Assembly (NCBI RefSeq): GCF_910592395.1
Contig: NC_088321.1
Coordinates: forward strand, 2,606,001 to 2,670,000
Direction of reading: 5' to 3'
DNA: 64,000 bases
Origin: Lineus longissimus
Lineage: Eukaryota; Nemertea; Pilidiophora; Heteronemertea; Lineidae
The notes under the pieces are model-generated. The model saw only the letters and a program-made list of their open reading frames with translations, was not told the origin of the DNA and ran no database searches. Positions 1 to 13,798 of the stretch are shown piece by piece (position 1 is the stretch's first letter; each line of letters opens with the position of its first letter). The translations under genes and the position numbers were made by a program.

Positions 1-940
1 CAAAGCCACCGCGCTTACAGCTGTATCGAAAGCTATTTTAACAGATATATCAAAGGTGTAATTAAAAAAAATATTGCGTGTGACACAATTCAATAAGATG
101 TAATCATTATTCTTCAAGCCACTAAAAATGACCATTCAGGACCCGGATGTGCAGGATTTCGCACTCCGCATATTCTGAGTGACTTTTATGACCTTCGCTT
201 TACAGCGGTCCCAGCTCGGAACAGCAGAACGGGAGACACGTCACGTTGAGTACCGCAAAAATTCGACTTAGTGCCTGATTTCTTTTCAAAAGCTTGATTT
301 TGAGTAAAATGCGGATTGAGGCCACTGTCAATGGAGACATATACTTGTAATGTGCGTGTTTGATAGCCCAATAGAGGAGATTACTTAAAATACAACGATA
401 AAATATGTCGATTTTGACCGGCACAACACCCGTTATCAATCTAGCTCTTCTAGACAAAAAAGTCCTTGAAACTGATGAGGTATAAAAACCAAGAGTAGCT
501 ATAAAATTGACTGGTTAAAAGGCCTACCTAATGAGTTGCTTTCGCCTGGTATGGTTGTAACTTACCACGAATTTCCTTCACAGTATAATGCTCGCCATTG
601 TTTTCCTCAGAATTCGAAAAAAAACATCGTGTTCGCCATTTTAATGTCCTAGATTACAGCGAACCTCATGATGCGCTTGATCGATCAGGTCAAGATAAAT
701 TCTCAGCGGTACAGAAAAATAATTCTACAAGGTGAAATGGTGAACTCAACCTTTTCCCATGGGTAAACTTTGGTTTGCGCAGGGTGTAAACAGCATTTTT
801 TATGCTGTTCATCTAATTTTAATCGGATAACCGTTGCTATGATCTGACATGTTTTATAGGTCTATCTAGTGAACAGGTCCATTGACACTTGTTGTAAGCA
901 CTGGGTAATTGCAACAACTTTTAATATAACCACAATGAAA
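1..940. other. No recognisable feature
   Basis: AT-rich sequence without a credible coding exon, RNA gene or repeat boundary. The short open frames here have no family resemblance and no splice-site support. It is probably intergenic or old repeat sequence. Confidence 0.5.
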
Positions 941-1445
941 ATCGACCGACCGTAATCAAAGAGTAATGATGAGGTCTCCATCAAGGTGATTCACGGCGAT
1001 TGCTTACCAATTTGTACTGAAAGAAAAAATGCGGGGATGTAACGTGTGTTGCTATATAATATGAAGGAATGCATTTATCAATGACTTTAAAGGTGCACTA
1101 TTTTACTTGTATTTAGAATACCATATCATGCTCTTATACCGAATTAGGTGCCAGAAGATGCTTCTTACAGATTATTGTTGATTACTGCATTTATATGAAT
1201 AACCAATTCTTTTTCAATCAAATTACAATTTATATTTGCAATCTTTTACTGAATTTTCAAGTGAGCGTATCATTATCCATATTTCATCAGTTGTTCTCAT
1301 CACATCGATGATGGTGATTGCTACCGCCTGCCCTGACAATCGACCGACTGTTAACAAAAGTTGATGACGACGAGGCCTCCATCTAGGTTATTCCTGGCGA
1401 TTGCTTACCGCTTTATCCTGAAAGAAAAAATGCACGAGATGTAAG
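941..1445 (+). repeat. Pair of diverged direct repeats (~110 bp each)
   Basis: Two copies in the same orientation, at about 941-1045 and 1335-1445. Both hold an ATCGACCGAC start, a GAGG-TCTCCATC or GAGGCCTCCATC block, GGCGATTGCTTACC, and CTGAAAGAAAAAATGC followed by GATGTAA. They lie about 395 bp apart. The copies are clearly related but diverged, so this is an old duplication or two relics of one repeat family. No coding potential is seen. Confidence 0.65.
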
Positions 1446-1659
1446 GTTTAGAAATATCGAAATGGAAAGAAAACACTTCATTAAACCCTTGTATATCAAT
1501 TTACTTATTATAAGACGAGTGTACAAAAAATACAAGACCTAAACAAATGATAAGAACCAACTCGGTAAATAAACTGAAACCAGGTAATACAAAGACCCAA
1601 CCTCTGCTGGTAAGAAAACTAATCTGATCTGTCATGTATGGCTGGCGCGAGTGGACAAA

Positions 1660-2076
1660 ATTCAGAATTATGCCACGGCATAAATAGAAACTGTGGTGCC
1701 CAATAAATCAACCAATCAAAACATCGGATCTCGTGAATTATGCCGCGGCAGAATTCAGAAATATGCCACGGCATAAATAGGAATTGTGGCGTGGCATAAT
1801 TAGACCAATCAGAAGGTGGCAATCGTTTTATTTATGGTGCGGCATAATCGTACTTCCGGCCAATATTCCTATTCATGCCAGGGCATAATTCACGAGATCC
1901 GATGTTTTGATTGGTTGATTTATGGTGCACCACAATTCCGATTTACTTCCGTCCTCCATCAATGACACTTCCGTCCAGAATTCCTATTCATGCCGTGGCA
2001 TATAATTCACGAGATCCGAGGTTTTGATTGGTCGATTTATGGTGCACCACAATTCCGATTTATGCCGTGGCCAGCC
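1660..2076. repeat. Foldback repeat cluster built on ATGCCGTGGCAT palindromes
   Basis: The block is made of repeated ATGCC(G/A)(T/C)GGCAT units, each nearly self-complementary. A longer module (CACGAGATCCGATGTTTTGA, then TTGGTTGATTTATGGTG) occurs on the minus strand near 1690-1740 and twice on the plus strand near 1890-1935 and 2008-2050. Opposed and direct copies of one module around palindromic cores fit a decayed foldback or MITE family that has rearranged on itself. Confidence 0.75.
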
Positions 2077-2847
2077 ATAGTCGTGCGAGGGGCTATTTAG
2101 AAGGTAGGTTCCGAATGTATTTTTGCTATTTTAATCACAGTTCGAGTTTACAGTTTAGTCAACTCGGCTGCTACCATTTCCAATTCACCTTCCACACTGC
2201 AATTATATCAGTTCCCATCATTAAATATTACATACATCGAAACATTCAAAATCTAACCGAACTATTACGCTATTCCGTTTTTGATCTCGACTGGACCCGA
2301 GTGAACCCCTCCCCCCACCCCACACCACCCCTGCAATAACAAGCCGCCAAATCCTTTAATGCGTACGGTAATATCTCGCCAGACACGGTTGCAGATTTAG
2401 GCAAACTCGATGGTTGCCTTATAATATTGCTTATGCCTTGCAGTGAGTCACCCTGTTCATCCGCATGGTAACAGACGTTCACGAATAAGTCTTCTGCTAT
2501 TGACATTCCGGATTATTTCAGGGGATTCTTAGACTTGTAATTTTTTTGTTAAGTATCCACAACGTCCAAACATTTCGAAACAATTACCGAAAAACAATAT
2601 GAAGGTGTGTCGCCGCAGGCACTGTGGGCCAGTACATGATGCAGACTATTGCTTTAACTCTTCCCCTCCAATACAAAGCCAAATGTACATCACATTGGCC
2701 GAGTCGGAACCTTTCCACTCAGATTCATCTTTATGTAAATGTTGTAATGCATAATGTACGAAGAAGTTGGTTAATGCCCTTGGTGGACTTTGATAGACAT
2801 TTTGTTTTGGCGCCAACAATGCCTCGATCGTTGCTCAATAACAGAAA
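2077..2847. other. No recognisable feature
   Basis: No open frame here resembles a known family and no repeat boundary could be placed. A C-rich run lies near 2310-2335. Confidence 0.4.
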
Positions 2848-3830
2848 CTGACTCCAGAGACGTGTACACGAAGCCATCTGTCAAGTTGTAGCATAATGGC
2901 ATCCATCACTTTTTGTCGTGATTGCCTTTCAAAGTGACTCAGGATCAGTTTTGCCCATATGACATTTACTAGTGGTTGCTCCCCATATTTCAGTGTTTCC
3001 ATACAATACATGACTTTTCAATAGAGGGAATATAGAAAAAACGTGTCGATCTCTCATCAGCGCTCCCTAACAATGAGGGGAAAGTCCAAGAAACGAAAAT
3101 ACTCAAAAACTTTCACCGATGCCTTCTGGTACTGATTTATACTTAGGGTTGCAGGAAGTTGATAGGCACAGTCATGGGGAGGGTTCTTCCACAAGGACAC
3201 TGAGACGAAGTATCCAAGTGTTTCCTTTAACATGTATCAAGAGTAAAAACCTGGATCAGCCGATTATGACTATAGGTTCTGACCACTGTGCCAGTTATTT
3301 CTCTTGGCATTGCATTGGTACAAAAATATCCAGATACGTGTCGAGCACTTCAAAAAGGCATGTCCCATTTACAATGAAATTATACTTGCCGGCAAAAAAG
3401 GCACTTCCTCCGCATCGTTCATGCGGCGACACGTTGTTTAGCTTATCTTTCATACTTTGGAGTAAATATTCCTGATGTCAACCATGACTTGCCTTCACAC
3501 GACAAATCAGCAAATGGTCAAAGCTCATTAAAGGGTCTTAGTTTTCTTCACCAGGGTCTCATGTTTTTACCTTGTGAGGACTCAGCCATTTTTTACCTGG
3601 TGAGGTCGTACTGTTTCTACCATGCAGGGTCATAAATGATGTACCTGGTTTGGTTTTACTTTCTCCTGGGTCAGAAGATGTAGATCCTTTAAGCCACATC
3701 GATTTCTTGCTACTCAACATTCTAGATTTGTTGTAGTGTTTTTGTGTCTTTATCAAGAAATAAAATAAACTTGCAGCGGGAACGTGCGATTCGGCAATTC
3801 AAGCTTAAAAGCGGATTTCGCACGACTAGC
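2848..3830 (+). mobile_element. Dispersed repeat, copy A (uninterrupted)
   Basis: This stretch aligns over almost its whole length with 13,799-16,020. Shared blocks include GACTCCAGAGACGT, GTGGTTGCTCCCCATATTTC, ATACATGACTTTTCAA, GGCATGTCCCATTTACAAT, and a tail with TGTAGTGTTTTTGTGTCT followed by AAATAAAATAAACTTGCAGCG. The tail contains an AATAAA-like signal on the plus strand, so the family may have been a transcribed retroelement, but no coding domain can be read in either copy. The copies differ by many substitutions and small indels, so the family is old. Confidence 0.7.
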
Positions 3831-3859
3831 GATTCAGCCTGCTATTTACTATTTCCCGG

Positions 3860-5100
3860 GAAGTAAAAATGTGCCTTCTTATTTCCTGTTCAAAGGTCTG
3901 GCCCAGATCAGTAACTCTAAGGACTATTAAATGATGAACATGACTGTTGACAATAGGGCCCACATTTGGCTAACACTCAGAATGTCACGTTTGACTTGAT
4001 GATGCATAAGAAGGGCATTGTGTTGCTCGTGCGAATTCGCTTTTAATACAGAGCTATGCTTGGATTGGGCACTTTTCTGCTACCGCTACAATCTGTCTGA
4101 AGGGTGTGGATTTCACCAGGCGTTTGAAATATCGAGTATATTGAAAACAACTGGTGCCAGGATTCGTATCATCCAGTGAGACACCTTCAATCGTCCTGAC
4201 TGCATCTGGAGTTGCTGTTATTACCTCCAAATATTATTACCTCCAAAGCATCCTAAAATTCCAAGATGTCTATGCAAAGATAGTCCTTTCAAAGAGAGGA
4301 TAATCATACCAAAGACAGACCAGTGGGGACTGAAGACTAAGGCCTACTGCAATTCTCCATGTCTTTATACCCCCCCCCCCCCCCCATAGATAATGTTGGC
4401 CCGATGTCAGCTTGCCCATGGGGAGACGGTCCCATGCCTATTTGGTGATGGATAGAATGGTTCAGTGCTATAGAGAATCAAGATCTTCAATACCCTAGAG
4501 ATTGAAAGAGCATGATATACTGTAAAATCGGACTTAAAACATCACTTCTGTAAACCAGCCCACTTCATTACTATGACGGTCACATGGCAGCACATGCAGT
4601 AATAATCTGTAATAATACATGTACTATCTACTTTCTGATCAAACGCAAATAGGCCTAGTAGTCATTGGCTTTGAACTTCATAGAACTGACACCAGTAATG
4701 TGACATTGGAAGTAGGCCTATTGTGAAATTATTGAGAGGAGAAAACCAGCTCTGATCATTTCTGAATTTCAAGGTCGCGTACAAAAACTTGTACAGGTTG
4801 TTCCAATAAAAAAAATTTCGAAGACCAATTTTAATTTATTTTTCACTGAATTGGGTTTTGCTAATTACACATCACTTTCTTAAATGTCTAAAATGGTGGG
4901 TCCAGGAGTCTGTAGGGTTGTTCTATAGGAGTCCAACACAGATCGGAGAAGATTAAAGTTAGCTGTTAGCCACAGTGTTTAAGGTTCATTACACCCTGAT
5001 CATGCTAAACTTCCACCATATACAACGCGTATCACATCTGAAAGTCCAATCATTCCGCATCCGCCCTGCTCATCAGTATTTGCTGTTTGCCATGCCTTTC
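3860..5100. other. Non-coding stretch; poly-C run and short tandem repeat
   Basis: No gene is supported. A poly-C run lies at about 4371-4385. A short array of CATGCCTTTC-like units lies at about 5088-5128, just before the DDE relic. The rest looks like unclassified intergenic or old repeat sequence. Confidence 0.5.
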
Positions 5101-5107
5101 ATGCCTT

Positions 5108-5593
5108 TCATGCCTTCCATGCCTTTCGCGCGTTCATCACCGTGAGGTCTAACGGCTGCCGCAGGTATGTGCAGCCCACTGGAACCAACTGCAGAATTCC
5201 CCACATCTCAGTAATCCGCATCCAAAATGTTCTGTCCTGTACGTGGGGTCGAAAATGGTCAACTATCAAGAAGTAATTTCTCTCCTTCCACGAATGGTTG
5301 CAGAACCTCAGATACCCAGTGGTCAAGTATAGGGTTTCCTTCCTCATCCACCCTGTTTGTTAAGACGTGTACTTCACATTTTCCGGCAACTTCTCATTTT
5401 CCAAGGCGTCTATTTGGCGTATAATCTTATAATGGTCCGCAAATTCTTTCAATGAGGTGACAGCACCATTTACCAAAGCTTCTTCGAAGTCGCGCAAGTA
5501 CTTGATTTTCTCCGACACGAGCCTTTTCTGGCATTTGGGATTCATCTTGCAGTATAGAAGGTGTGAGAAAACGAAGCGTGCTAAACCAAGCAT
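5108..5593 (-). pseudogene. DDE transposase relic, pogo/Tigger (DDE_1) type
   Basis: Two minus-strand open stretches (5593-5360 and 5347-5108) are in the same frame, separated by one TAA. The downstream part shows the core layout of DDE_1 transposases: an approach GWM-x-KE-x-L, a strand with FLIVDHFRPH where the family has a catalytic Asp followed by a conserved His, and a late block VPVGCTYLRQPLD matching the family's P-x-G-x-T-x-x-LQPLD. Upstream residues resemble a helix-rich DNA-binding part but are not diagnostic. It covers only part of a normal 400-600 residue transposase and lacks visible TIRs. The family call rests on the P-G-T-LQPLD block. It is a dead fragment. Confidence 0.7.
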
Positions 5594-5822
5594 TTCATAG
5601 GCCTAAACATTCAACACCCAACAAATCCTTAGATGAAAAACTGCTTTCATAAAGCACTAAATACAATAAATTTTTCTTTTGTGACACCCGTTATATAAAA
5701 CTGGTCGATTCTGGTATGACACAAACTCCTTTTATGAAAAGTAATAACGATTAGGCCTACATGATCATGTCCATCCAAGGCCCAGTCAAGTCAATAAACT
5801 AAACCTAAATCTGTTGATGCTT

Positions 5823-6905
5823 GTGTAACGGAGTTAACAGAGGGAGGCCCTTTTCAAATCACATGTTTCGTCAGTTCGTTCGGGAAACGGTAGATGGCAG
5901 CAGGATCCGGGTTCGCGCATGCGCAGGGGAATCGCGCGCGGGATTCGATCGCGTTCGTATGCTAATAAATTCCCGTTCTTTGGAACTTTGGTGTTTTGCT
6001 CCGTACTTAAATGCGAACTCCCGTTGTGTCTTTCAGGTATGTACCTTGGTATTACCTGTATTCTATGCCTAAAGACCCCTAGAATATGTGTATCACGACT
6101 AGCCAAGTGTTTCAAGTGTTTTAAGGGAGTTTTCGATGATTTTGTTGGGCGTCAAGTGCGCAGCGCACAGAATTCAGAGTGCCGTCAGAGCGCACAGGTC
6201 GAGCCAGGTTTTTGGCTTCATAAGAATGTTTTGGCTCTTTAACGATATAGTAATGGGTGTTGTAGTTCGTAACAATAGCCCGTAGGTTTAGTAAAGTGTA
6301 TTTAGAGTGCAGAATGTCTTGTTGTTGAGCCGTATAGTCGGGTTGAATGCGGGCCGATCGGGCCAAAACTGGTCACGTCGTAGTTAGTCAGTTTGGTCAA
6401 TAGAGGGCGCGCAGCAGGGCGCGCAGCAGGTATTAATCCGTTGTCGTGGAGATTGGGTCACGTGTTACTGACGCTTTTATTTAGGCTTACTGAAGTTATG
6501 TTTAGGGTTATGTTCAACGTCTAGAGCTGAGTTTATCATTAGTTTTAGGGGGGATTACTATTATAAGCAACTGCTGTGGGTTTTATGGACCAAGACCCCG
6601 TGCAGTTGAGTAAATCCTTCCCCGGTTGTTTCTGTTTCATTAGGGAGGCAGTAGTTAAATACTGATGTATTTCAGGAATGTATAAAGACCATGTTTGGTC
6701 TAAGATGTTGTGGCAACCGGGGATGCCATGGTTACCAAGTTATATCAAATTGTAATTTGATATTTATCTTTGTTCTTCTGCTAATAAATTCCCGTTCTTC
6801 GGAACTTTGGCGTTTTGCTCCGTACTTAAATGCGAACTCCCGTTGTGTCTTTCAGGCAGTACCGCCTCTCATCCCATTAACCCCGGTAACACTGGGTCTT
6901 GAACA
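5823..6905 (+). repeat. Duplicated ~90 bp module, possible LTR-derived sequence
   Basis: A block of about 90 bp, starting GCTAATAAATTCCCGTTCTT and ending GTGTCTTTCAGG, occurs at about 5961-6035 and again at about 6779-6857 in the same orientation with very few differences. The surrounding sequence begins with TGTAACGGAG, and the second block is followed by CATCCCATTAACCCCGGTAAC. That TG start, and a short module near the right end, could reflect a solo or nested LTR, but I see no target duplication or internal coding region. A 13 bp tandem (GGGCGCGCAGCAG twice) lies near 6415-6430. Confidence 0.4.
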
Positions 6906-9090
6906 ATGATTGGAGAAACCATGCATATACAATAGACCAACCAACCCACCTTGCCAAAGTGGGTTGGACATCCTGATACCCAGAAGTGATTCTTAAGTCA
7001 GATTTTACAGTAATTGCTTTTTACTTACGACACCTCGATCAGGACGGTTTGCTCCGTCATCCACTTGTGTCGGCCATTTGGTAAAATAGACCTAGTAAAC
7101 GTTATTAATGTGAGGAAGTGAGCGAAAACGTACGCAAAACTTAAGACACTGGTTTTACAATATTTTCACGGCCCAAAAAATATGGCACTTCACGTACCAT
7201 ACTATATCTGAAAAGGCTCAACAAATTCGTTGAGTACCATCACTTAAGATGGTGTCTTAAAAGACTGCTATCGTAATAAACGCAAGGGTTGCTATACATG
7301 GCAACTGTCGATATCTAAGATGCTCACTATTCTGTTCCAATCATGCCCATAGGAGAGGAAGACAGAAAATACTTAGATTCGAAAGAAAAGGCATTCTTTA
7401 TTGATATACGGCTTTTTCGAATGGTTTACAGTGGATGTCGTTGCTACCATCTATCGTCAAAGTAGTTACCAGTAAGTCATATGAACGGGCGCGTTACATA
7501 CTGGCACTTTACTATTATTTCACACGATCATTCTAAATACATTTTTTAGTGATGACCTCGATATTTCTCGCCCCAAACAATTATCATTATCAGTGGCGGC
7601 TGATAATGGAACTGTAAAAGCGATGGAGCTACGAGAGCAGAGGAAATTAGCTGGCGAACGTATGGTCCAAGAATATAGGAAAGGTAAGGCAGGGCTAGAG
7701 AGCAGTCATTGCAGATACACAGGAGTACATGTGTACCTGACCAAAAAATGGTCCGAAGCACCACTGTGAAGGTTGCAGAAAAGGTTGCTGTGAACGATTT
7801 GAAATTAAGCGGCATTTTGAAATAAAGCAAACACAATCCAAAAAAAGAATAACTGACTAGATGTGTGCCTGATATATGTGTGGGAAAGTCCAAATAAACC
7901 GCTTTCATCAATAGTTGTACGACTCACTTTCAGAGTGCAGCACTGTGTACTGCCGCTTGCAAGAACGTTAACTCTCAATCGCATTAAAATCCATTAGTTG
8001 TAATGCCCTCTGGTATTCAAGATATTCAATGCACTAATACTGGACCTGCTTATACCGATCTCAGTTTGACGTTGCCCTGCTATCCGTTCCTGCCTTTTTA
8101 AAATCATGAAGGAAGGCACAAAGATAGGTAAAGGTACAGGATAATTCAGGAAAACTAAGAACTATCGGGTACTTCTGTAAAATGGGTCCGGTAATAAGCA
8201 GTTAATTTATGTAGTCCGTGTTTCAAATTCATAACAACCATTTTTTTATGAATGAATAAATGAGACAGAAAACTTGTGAGTTGAATTTCTTCATTTAGTA
8301 ACGATACGATATTGCTTGTTTAGTATGTACATAATGATAAACTGCAACACATGTGGAGTTTATGACTGACATATACATATGTACTAGTAATTGACAGGGC
8401 ATCTTGACCATCACTGTAATGACATTATACAGCTTTACAGACAACGCACGTCTTCACGAAAAGTAAAGCATGCACTTTTGTATGCAGTCTTTTTGGGTAT
8501 AGTAGTGCTATTACTGTCCGTCGTTTGGTTTGGTTCGGAAATTTCGGACGATTGCCGAAGTCACCTTGAAAAGGTTTAGTCATTGACCAATGAGAGGGTT
8601 TCTCTTCATTTACATCAAGCACGTGGCCTAGAAATTTCGTGTTTGGCAATCAAGTTGTAATTGAATCAAGTTTTATGAAGCGAGAAGACGCAGCAGGTTG
8701 CCCCTCAACCGACCCCAAAAACCTGTGCCTTAATTGAGATCCCGGATAATAAGACAGTTGAAGTTACTTGTCCCTAATGCAGTAATAAAAAGATAATAAG
8801 TCTGTAATTATAGGGCAGTGATTGCATGCCCCGATATATATACAGAAAAATGACACGTATTTCTTCGCTGGTACGGGCGGAGGTAACGGAGGCAATACCA
8901 CTGGAAGTTCAGTATGGAGTGGCATGGCACAACCCAACTTGGTATTATAAGATATCATATTTCGTAACTCGCGGAATATGTCGTTTCTGATACCGATGTA
9001 AAATGCAATAAAATGCTATAGCCACAATTCGTTTGTAGAGTCGCAGATGCAAGTCCACGGCTACCCTACTCCGTGCCACAGAATTATCCA
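6906..9090. other. No recognisable feature
   Basis: No exon, domain or RNA gene could be supported on either strand. The short open frames overlap on both strands and look random. Confidence 0.5.
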
Positions 9091-9092
9091 AC

Positions 9093-9130
9093 GTGCCAGT
9101 GTGGGATGGAATTTAAGACCAAACCTGGCC
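9093..9130 (+). repeat. 37 bp word shared with 11,690-11,726
   Basis: GGATGGAATTTAAGACCAAA, followed by CCTGGCCTGAACAGTTA, occurs here and again at about 11,690-11,726, identical and in the same orientation. In both places it follows sequence rich in GTGCCA. It is probably the conserved end of a dispersed repeat whose body is no longer recognisable. Confidence 0.7.
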
Positions 9131-12100
9131 TGAACAGTTACAGTCAGAGACAATACCACCAATGAATATTCATAGGTTGGAGGGTCCAGGCCTATCAATT
9201 AGACGAGTGCATTTTTTTTAACTATCAAGTACATATTTGGAGAGGTATTGAAAAAATATTTGCTGTGGCAAGTCTACAGATATGAATAAATTGTTTGGTA
9301 AAAAAAGTTATTTTGAATTTTGAAAACCTGGCCATAGGGGGCGTCATTCAAATTTGGAGTGAAAATGGTGGTCTTGTCTCGTCAGCCGGCCACGGAGCGA
9401 TCGCAGCGCCAAATAAAGCATTTCTCTTACCACATTCACAGTGTCGGCACCTAGCGGGAAATTGCGTCATGAAAAATCGTAATTTTCGAGTCCCGCCAAA
9501 AGTATCATTTTTACGCGGGAAATGATTTGCGCGTGTGTCGTAAACAAACATGACTGCATGAAATTGGTATCGAGGAACATTTTCACGGTTTATTTCACGA
9601 AAATCCGTGTTATACAGTATTCACAGATTAATTCGAAATCTAGCGCGAGGTATATTTTCCCAGTATCGCCAAGTACGCTTCAAATATCTTTCCCCTTTAG
9701 AATCCTTTGATAATGTCAGCAATCGAGCTTTTCGGCGTCCAAAGATAAAAGCGAAAGGAATCCAATGTCAAAATTTTGAGTTGGACACGCGGGTAGATTT
9801 ATAGTACGATTCATCAGTTGCAACATAGTTTCGGCGGTCACGTGATCAAAACATTGGCCGCAAGTTCAAGCTGAAGTTTGTGTTGATCATGTGTGAATTG
9901 GGGAATCTGAACAGAAATATGAGGAAACACAGAAAATATGGAGTCCAGAGACTGCTGATACTCTCATACTGTATGGTGCACATCATCATGGTGCTTTGAC
10001 ATTCACACAAATTTAAAAGTACTTTACCCATAGTTCTAAAAAAAATATTCTAGAAATATAAAGCACGTTTTTCTTCTTTGTTTGCCTCTAGTCTAGGCCT
10101 AGCTGTCTCAGTGTCGTCGAGTCGAGTCGAGTCAACGTAACCAATGCTCATGTAACCAACGGTTGATTATGCTGTTAATTTGTTCAGTCAGCTGCATGAA
10201 ATGAATGATATAGATAGACAAGAGCATCAAAGGGAAACTATAGGCAGGAGCCAGCTTAAATATTAACAAGAACCAAGGTCCCTAACTCGGTGCATCATGA
10301 CGACTGTCTCTGAGTACGAGTCGCATAATGTCTACTAATTTGATCCCCTTGCTCCTACCAACTGTCCCTCGTAAATATAAATGTAAGGGATAGGCCCCTT
10401 TCTCTGGCCCTCCAGCTGCAAGCTCCACCTACATCCCGTGTACTGTAAGTATGACTAAATGAACAGAGTACTGCGACAGAATCTTGCACACCATTGTGCC
10501 CTCTCTAAACATTTATCGGATCTGATGACAGAGAGAAGAGAAAAAAAGTGGTTTTAACTTTCTCCCTCCCAGATTTCCTTCTCACGAGACCAGAGACTGA
10601 ACAGCCATCTTTATGTAACAAAAGGTTGTTACATTGTCTTTCTCAGACTATCCTCTTTGGAGACTGAACAACTAATTTACTGTCGGTGACCTCCACATTA
10701 TGAGGTATTAGGTTGTGACATATTGCTTCTGAACCTAGTCCATCTAGTACAGGACATCTGGCGTGTCTTATGACCATTGCTGTAGAAAAAGCTGCTGGAA
10801 GGTTGAAATTGTTTTCATTGAGAAAGCAAATGGAGGAAATGTGGAATGGAAGCAAAGTGTCATGAATTCATGGTTACTTCAAATTTGGCCGCTCCTGTCG
10901 TTTGAACTAAAGCAACAGTGTGGAACGACTTTCCACCATAGTCCTGCTCTTCAGAAGAGAATTCCATGTGTTAACACTGCAAGTTGGCTCTGAATACCTG
11001 ATTGAGCCAATTATTGTCTGGTGTCTCAAACATACCAGTGAAGGATACCAATAAAAGATATGGCCATAGTCACTTATGGTCAACCAGAGAACGGTCTTTA
11101 TCAGCAGGACTCCAAAGTTGTCCAATCAAGGAGATGATACTATTTCGTACATGGTAGTTTCTCCAGGAAATAAACATAACCTTGGGACTGTCTCCAACAT
11201 TTGTCACAACGCCCGGTCACAACCTTGACAGCGTACCACAAATGTTTATTTTGTAGCCTGGTACATGCAATATTCACATCCCATGATAACTCTCTGACAT
11301 TCATAAGGTAGTGCATCTGATGGGGGACACATGACCCTCACTCCCACACTTTTTAAGTGAATCTTTATGCCATAGACAACAGATGTTTGCACAGCATGAT
11401 TGGGACATATTGTACATGAACCTTAGACAATGAATCCTTGTCTTTCAAAGGGACAGAGTGTACATAATGTACAGAGCTACTACTGTCCCGGCTACTCTGT
11501 AGTTAGGCCTAAGCGAAGGTCATTCTTAATCTGTGCCAAGCGGCTTTGAGCAGTGGTTTGCAGGAAAAAAAAGAAACCAAGCATTTTCCGAACCGTGCCA
11601 AATCTTCTCAAAATTGCCGCCTAACATTATGTTAATGAGCAAAAAATCACGTCATCGTAGTAAGAGAATTTGCCCGAAAACGGCGCGTGGATGGAATTTA
11701 AGACCAAACCTGGCCTGAACAGTTAAGGTGGCGCAAAACTGCCCAACTTCAACTCGTGATAATTCATTGATAACAATGATTCAAACAAATATTATGGTAC
11801 GGTACGATACGTATGAAGCATCTAAGTGAACTCCCCCCCCCCCCAAAAAAAAATAACTGGATCATATTTCTGGATTATCCACTCCAGAAAAATGACTTTT
11901 TTGGGAAGGTAGAAAAATCACCTTGATCAATTTTATGTCAACATGCTATATCGCATCGAAGACTACACGACGAACACTAACTCTCGTTTTCCTCTCGGAA
12001 AACTCAATCACTCGTAAAGTGCAGGGACGCTTAATCGGATTACACGCTCAGTGGCGATCCCTCTCGTAAAGTCTCGAGTTCTTGAATTCCGAGACCTTTC

Positions 12101-13160
12101 GTCAGTTTTTCGACACCTTTCGAGAGTATAATCTATTAACCGGTAATTTGCATGTTGGTTAGCAGGGGGCGCGATAAGTCCGACACTATGATCAACGTGC
12201 TCAACATTTCCACAATGAAATGGGAGGCGGATTAGTTTTTGCCGTTGCCTACTATGCGCACCACAAGCAATTCATTTATCGAGTGTCCTGCGTGGACGGG
12301 CTCTCTCTCTCCTATAATATGTTGAGGACAATCGATGCGTTTATTTAACGCTTTGGCCTTTGATGATTACAAATAAGCATTGCAATTTGAATAAGCATTT
12401 TACGCATCACAAATTTATATCCTAGTTATGAAAGTCGATTATATTTGCTAGTTTTGGATTCTACCCGATCCGCATTGCAAGTGTAGGGAAAATACCCTTG
12501 GTCTCGTATTTCTTTATTACACTTCTACATGGGGAAAAGCTTATGCAATGTGTAGGTACAGTGCGAATAAATATACATTGGCATGTACATTTTTGGGATA
12601 TTTCGTTTCAATACTTTCCAGACTATTTTTATCATGAATATTTTGTTACAAGCTGTCACGTTTGGGTACTATGATCCTCACTTGGTTTTAAAAGTGTTTT
12701 TATAATCCGTTGTGGGTTGGCTCTATTTCAAAGAGCGTAAATAATGAGTTTGTAAGCTCATAACTTTTATTTGTTTGGATGGGAAGCCATCTTGGATTGT
12801 GATCTCATGAGAGAAGGGGAGATGCAAGCACTCCAAAATTTGCATATATAATTGTTTTGGGAGGAATCAAATATTTTAAGTTGGGGGAAACTCAATGTAT
12901 TTACATTTACTTGGGGGGGGGGGGGATATGTTTGATCTTTATGAATCTTCAAGTATAACATCTTTGTATAATATATTGGGTCATGTGTGGTGTACCCCGC
13001 CACCTGACTAATCTATATTTAGAAAGCACATCTATCTGGTCAAAAATCATTGAGTTATTCGTTGGCACTGTGCCACTTTTGCCTGAGGGGCAGGAACTAC
13101 CCAGGGGATGGTGATTTTGATCACTAAGGTCATGCTATAACCCTTAAGCTATTTTAAAAT
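9131..13160. other. Non-coding sequence, no gene supported
   Basis: Read on both strands, this holds low-complexity runs (poly-C then poly-A at about 11,828-11,852, G runs at 12,914 and 13,167) and the second copy of the 37 bp word. No frame shows a recognisable protein family and no coherent exon series was found. Confidence 0.5.
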
Positions 13161-13167
13161 ACCATGT

Positions 13168-13360
13168 GGGGGGGGGGGGAGAGTGCTAGGAGAAGTGAAC
13201 GAGAGAGGCTACAGAGAAGATTAGAGAAGTTAACAGATGTAGAGAGAAGAGAATAAAGATAACATAGAAGTAAGAACAGAGAAGCGATATACTAACAGAG
13301 AAGTGCAGTTAGAGAGAGAAGAAAAGGATTTAAGAAGAGAAGATCAAGGGAGATTACAAA
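13168..13360 (+). repeat. Purine-rich low-complexity tract
   Basis: Nearly 190 bases of GAGAGAAGA-type sequence follow a G run. Purines dominate one strand throughout, so this is simple-sequence DNA and not an exon. Confidence 0.7.
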
Positions 13361-13798
13361 AGGGGTTTTAGGTTAAGTGTGTAAGCACATGTCAGTGGTA
13401 TTATACGCCATCTTGGCATGTACTTTATATGTATGTAATATCGCATGTGGTGAGGACCACTACTGGTAGAAGTCAAGTGAGAGCAATAAACCTAATTAGC
13501 AAGAATTTCTCTTCTAGTCAGTATATTGTTGAGGCTGTCATTCTAAAAGAAATCAAGATCAGAGGCACTAGGTCCCTACAATATCATTCCTGGCATATGC
13601 ATATATTGGCTGGCCATTTTAGCATTTCGATCCAGGGATAAGTTTTATTTTGGTTCCATATGATGGAGGGAGGCATTTTACAAACTTTAATGAAGTAATC
13701 AGGGTAGAAAAAAGGACTTTGGTTCTGGTGAATAATTATGTTTTGTTGATAAAACTAAAATTTCAAAGAATTACTGAACAAAAGTTCACTTTTCACAG

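Noticed and set aside
7546-7911. 121-codon minus-strand open frame
   Set aside because: It has no recognisable domain, atypical composition and no splice or promoter support, so it is likely chance.
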